Shown here: one piece after another, positions 49,112 to 51,700 of the stretch | Position numbering within the stretch: the first letter of the stretch is position 1 | How the letters are laid out: every line of letters starts with the position of its first letter | Assembly (NCBI GenBank): GCA_014805015.1 | Contig: JAAUYQ010000071.1 | Location: 1-51,700, forward strand | Source of the DNA: Clostridia bacterium | Lineage (GTDB): Bacteria > Bacillota > Clostridia > Christensenellales > Christensenellaceae | Length of the DNA stretch: 51,700 nucleotides | Direction: 5' to 3' | Notes under the pieces: model-generated | Database searches by the model: none | Seen by the model: the letters and a program-made list of their open reading frames with translations, nothing else | Told to the model about the DNA's origin: nothing | Program-made: the position numbers and the translations under genes

Positions 49112-49856
49112 AGGGCAGGTCCTCCTTCGTTCGGCAGGAAACTTCGTCACCCTTGAGCAGATGATCCCGGTAGCAGGTTCCATATTTGGAAAACGATGTC
49201 GGGAAGATCTTTTCCTCGGAAAGGAATCGGCTCAGCCACAGCGGCAGGGCGCCGGCAGTCTTCACTTCCATCAGGCAGTATTCCGGACTGATGAGCGGTG
49301 CGCCGCCGCTGCCGTCTGCGAGCGAGAGGTGATCAGCCCGCCACCGCATGTTGAAATCAAAGGTGACGCGGAAGTTCGGATCCTCATCTCCGGCCAGTGC
49401 CAGCCGGTCACAGGAGATGACAACGCGTGGCCGGAGCGGCCGGCGGCCCATGAACCAGTCAATCTCGCTTAAGATCTGGCTGCTGCCGCGGGCGGGGCGG
49501 ATTCCGGCGCGCAGATACCGCTCTGCTTCCCGCAGGCTCATGTCTGTGCGGCGCTTGTAGACGATGCCGTCCACTTTCTTCTTGAGTTCCAGATAAACCG
49601 TGTCATGCGGTCCCGGGGTGCCGTAACTGCGGAGTCGCAGCTTTTCCTTGTAGGCAGGCTTGGCAAGACTCTCGCGGATAATTTCGTAGCTGTCTGTGTC
49701 GAGATACACACTGCTCACGGTGTGGAGCCCGAACTGATCTTCATGCATATGTTCAGCCAGCAGGGCCGAGAGGTCCTCGTACTGCCGGCGGTTCAGCAGA
49801 TATTTCTTCTCATACCGTTTGAAAACGGCCTGGTAGTTTTGTGTCTGACGTGTCAA
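49101..49856 (-). CDS. VTC-domain (polyphosphate-polymerase-like) protein
   Basis: A 251-residue protein with the triphosphate-tunnel fold of yeast Vtc4, which makes polyphosphate from ATP. The charged strands are present: FKRYEKKYLL, KEKLRLRSYG, VYLELKKKVDGIVYKRR, RPRVVISCDRLA and CLMEVKTAGALPLWL, then SFSKYGTCYRDHL. The set of basic residues and the EVK strand suggest an active metal and phosphate site, but activity is unproven. TTG 49856 is chosen because AGGAGG (49867-49872) lies 10 nt upstream. It is the first gene of the three-gene surface module. Confidence 0.88.
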   Translation of the reverse strand: MTRQTQNYQAVFKRYEKKYLLNRRQYEDLSALLAEHMHEDQFGLHTVSSVYLDTDSYEIIRESLAKPAYKEKLRLRSYGTPGPHDTVYLELKKKVDGIVYKRRTDMSLREAERYLRAGIRPARGSSQILSEIDWFMGRRPLRPRVVISCDRLALAGDEDPNFRVTFDFNMRWRADHLSLADGSGGAPLISPEYCLMEVKTAGALPLWLSRFLSEEKIFPTSFSKYGTCYRDHLLKGDEVSCRTKEDLPYAG

Positions 49857-49978
49857 TCGCTTTCTTCCTCCTGGATACCAGTCTACACGGCAGCGGGGGT
49901 CTGAATCCCCGGAAACGTGCGGGGGATTTGTGGGAAATCTGCGGCAGGACAGCCCGCGAAAAGGAGCGTGCGGCGGCG

Positions 49979-50006
49979 TTATAGTGTAGAAAGATCGTGG
50001 TACAAT
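49979..50006 (+). promoter_or_regulatory. Possible promoter of the 128-residue acidic protein gene
   Basis: TACAAT (50001-50006) preceded by TGG is an extended -10. TTATAG (49979-49984), 16 bp upstream, is a weak -35. It lies about 90 bp before the gene in the region divergent from the VTC operon. Confidence 0.45.
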
Positions 50007-50096
50007 ATAAGCAGACATGTCGGTTGGATGCAGAAGCGTCCGCATGGAACGGAGGATTCGGCCTGCGGGACCGAACGGCAAACGGAGGTAATTGGG

Positions 50097-50483
50097 ATGG
50101 CAGATTTGACCTACGATGAAATCAATGCCCGTGTGGAAAAACTGGAAAACGAGTTTGAGGACAGTCTGAGCGAACTGCCGGGTGTCGATTACGCGCTGGC
50201 AGTCCGGATCATTGACCCGTTAACCGAGGACGAACACGGCAGTTCAATGATCAGCGAGGACGACGACGCGGCGGCACAGCTGATCGAAGCCCTGTTTGAT
50301 ACGGTCCGCGACGAGAACATGCCGCTCGACGAATACGTCGATTTCGCCTGTGAAGTGCTGATGAACATCGGCTACAATGAGCCGGGGTTCCTGGAATTGC
50401 TGCGCGACAGGCTTCCCGAGGCCATTGAAGCCGTGAATGAGGAGCTGGCTGCAGAAGAAGCAGATGAGGACGAAGAGGAATAG
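50097..50483 (+). CDS. Small acidic protein of unknown function
   Basis: A 128-residue, strongly acidic, helical protein (MADLTYDEINARVEKLENEFEDSLSELPG... ending EELAAEEADEDEEE). There is no membrane span or recognised domain. GGAGG (50084-50088) lies 8 nt before ATG 50097; in-frame codons further upstream overlap the promoter region. It is monocistronic, followed by a terminator at 50527-50574. Confidence 0.7.
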   Translation: MADLTYDEINARVEKLENEFEDSLSELPGVDYALAVRIIDPLTEDEHGSSMISEDDDAAAQLIEALFDTVRDENMPLDEYVDFACEVLMNIGYNEPGFLELLRDRLPEAIEAVNEELAAEEADEDEEE

Positions 50484-50526
50484 GATCTGACAGAGGCGGC
50501 CGCCAGGCTGCATCGCGAATAGAGAA

Positions 50527-50574
50527 AAGGGCTGCTGCACAAAGACTTGTCTGTCCGGAGCGGCAGCCCTTTTG
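50527..50574 (+). terminator. Intrinsic terminator
   Basis: AAGGGCTGCTGC (50527-50538) pairs with GCGGCAGCCCTT (50560-50571, one wobble) around a 21-nt loop, with TTTT at the 3' side. Confidence 0.75.
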
Positions 50575-50814
50575 CGCCCTGATGTCCGCTGTATGCTTAT
50601 TTGCAACGAGAAGCCGTAAGCTGAGCAGACGCAGTTGACTGCAGTCAGAGCAGCCGGGATACGGGGCAGCACCAGCGCGGCTGCCGGTAGAAAGAAACTG
50701 CCAGGGCCTCGGAGTGCGGGATGGAATACTTTGCGCGAGCGGCAGATTCTGTACGCGAAGCGTGCCCGTCCGGTGGGGACGTGCAGTCATGTCAGGCGGG
50801 GAGGATGCAGGACG
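50575..50814. other. Intergenic region before the Rpn-type gene
   Basis: No gene is visible. A perfect 12-bp palindrome TGACTGCAGTCA (50636-50647) overlaps TTGACT (50635-50640). A weak GATACG (50658-50663) lies 17 bp further on, so this may be the promoter and an operator of the next gene. A good ribosome site before ATG 50815 is GGGGAGG (50798-50804). Confidence 0.4.
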
Positions 50815-51700
50815 ATGATAGGAGAGACACATATTGCGAAAGCAATACGCGCCAACGAGGGCAGATCGCTCAAGAAGCTGCGCGGCATGCTGGATCAGGT
50901 GTCCAAGAATATAACAGCAGACCGTCAGATACTGGCTCGCATCGTGAAGGAGTGCGTCGAAGAAGCAGCATCGCTTTCTGTCACGGAGATCGAACAGCTG
51001 ATCCCTGGGGACATACAGATTAACGCCGTTCCGATCAGCCGTGATGATGCGGCGGCGGATCCAGGCATAGTCCGCCAGGAGAACACGGAAGATGGCACGG
51101 CAGACGAAGGAACAGTACGGTTCGACATTCTGTTTACGTTGAAGATTCCCGGAGAGAGCGAACCTATTCTGCTCATAATCAATGTCGAGGTTCAGAACCG
51201 CACAGATCTGCCGTATCCGCTCGAGCGCCGGGCTGTGATCTACGCAGACCGGCTTGTGGGCCGGCAGGGAACGGACTACGGAAACTGTAAGAAGGTGTAT
51301 TCCATCTGGATTGTCAACGGTCCCAGGAAGGAAATGGAGAACACGGTCATGCGGCTGGTAACGGCAAGCCAGACGGGACCCGAGTCGTTCGAAGCCGCGC
51401 CGGAGGCAGCGCAGGTGTCAGAAGTATGGTTCCTCAACCTGGGCGAACCGGACGATAGGCAGCTGGGGTCTTCTCTGTTGGGATTGCTGGATGTTGTATT
51501 CTCGAACACAATAGCTGCAGACGAGAAAATCCAGGCTCTGAAGGACGTGTACGGCCTTCAGATGACGACGGAAATGTCAGACAATTTGGAGGTTTTGCAA
51601 GAAATGGAACTGGCGATAGAAGCGAGAGCGTGGGATAAAGGGAGAGCAGTGGGCAAAGAAGAAGGTATAGACGAGGGTACAGTGAAGACTACTCTGCGAA
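50815..51700 (+). CDS. Rpn-family PD-(D/E)XK recombination-promoting nuclease, truncated by window edge
   Basis: The frame is open from ATG 50815 to the right edge (295 codons). Residues from about 103 show the nuclease core: FDILFTLKIPGESEPILLIINVEVQNRTD, with Asp, Glu and the Gln-containing ExQ variant of the PD-(D/E)XK site. YPLERRAVIYADRLVGRQ, KKVYSIWIVNGP and EVWFLNLG follow, as in Rpn/YhgA-like 'transposase' proteins. The visible C-terminus is helical (AWDKGRAVGKEEGIDEG), the usual charged tail near the end of this family, so little is missing. Such proteins cut DNA and promote recombination; they are often multicopy. GGGGAGG precedes the start. Confidence 0.85.
   Translation, partial: MIGETHIAKAIRANEGRSLKKLRGMLDQVSKNITADRQILARIVKECVEEAASLSVTEIEQLIPGDIQINAVPISRDDAAADPGIVRQENTEDGTADEGTVRFDILFTLKIPGESEPILLIINVEVQNRTDLPYPLERRAVIYADRLVGRQGTDYGNCKKVYSIWIVNGPRKEMENTVMRLVTASQTGPESFEAAPEAAQVSEVWFLNLGEPDDRQLGSSLLGLLDVVFSNTIAADEKIQALKDVYGLQMTTEMSDNLEVLQEMELAIEARAWDKGRAVGKEEGIDEGTVKTTLR

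Noticed and set aside
1..51700. tRNA, rRNA or CRISPR loci
   Set aside because: No T-loop GTTCRANYC context with a foldable cloverleaf, no rRNA segment and no regularly spaced repeat-spacer array was found. The 23-bp-period and 45-bp arrays have no spacers.

Overview
The window is GC-rich bacterial DNA with strong AGGAGG-type ribosome binding sites, frequent TTG/GTG starts and ATGA gene overlaps. The gene content points to a gut-type member of the Bacillota: an ECF riboflavin S component behind an FMN riboswitch, a GlgC/GlgD split ADP-glucose pyrophosphorylase, BlaI/BlaR-like and HxlR regulators, and a dockerin-like secreted protein. An Erysipelotrichales relative is plausible, but that is inference. 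No rRNA, tRNA or CRISPR array was seen.

Layout. 1-1009: an unrecognised gene tail, then promoter, FMN riboswitch, terminator and ribU. 1016-5772: a tight operon with a near-consensus promoter (tsaE, GNAT, tsaB, rimI, membrane protein, NADP-isocitrate dehydrogenase, SEC-C protein) closed by a strong terminator. 5781-6665: two small unknown minus-strand genes. 6777-21377: a glycogen/maltodextrin locus, malQ-pgi-glgB-glgC-glgD-glgA, a terminator, then a second unit glgP-neopullulanase-HAD phosphatase. Together these make glycogen from glucose-6-phosphate pools and degrade it again. 21533-24127: unknown proteins and an acetyltransferase. 24181-25215: an IS21-family remnant with a nonsense-disrupted istB between two sets of 23-bp-period repeats. 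25243-25853: a gene-poor stretch with a candidate 35-residue protein.

25854-29101: a radical SAM gene whose promoter is covered by a 24-bp perfect palindrome, then a flavin reductase/NTF2-like pair divergent from an HxlR regulator. 29111-31263: a DeoR regulator with its operator repeats and a sorbose-1-phosphate-reductase-like dehydrogenase. 31444-34947: cysS, a small membrane protein and a secreted leucine-rich-repeat/dockerin-like protein. 34978-37026: BlaI, a BlaR1-like M56 protease and a small secreted protein, with three copies of a 16-bp dyad at the blaI promoter. 37133-45898: a flavin/ferredoxin fusion, an MFS transporter, a DUF1349 protein, a very large MMPL exporter carrying about nine tandem helical repeats, and a stand-alone XdhC. 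45945-49856: a minus-strand VTC-domain / DUF4956 / carbohydrate-binding lipoprotein operon. 50097-51700: an acidic small protein and a Rpn-family nuclease cut by the window edge.

The parts that look least described are the repeat-expanded MMPL protein, the VTC-DUF4956-lipoprotein surface module, the triple BlaI operator with no beta-lactamase, and the lysine-rich tails shared by MalQ and GlgB. All calls come from reading the sequence; no database search was run.
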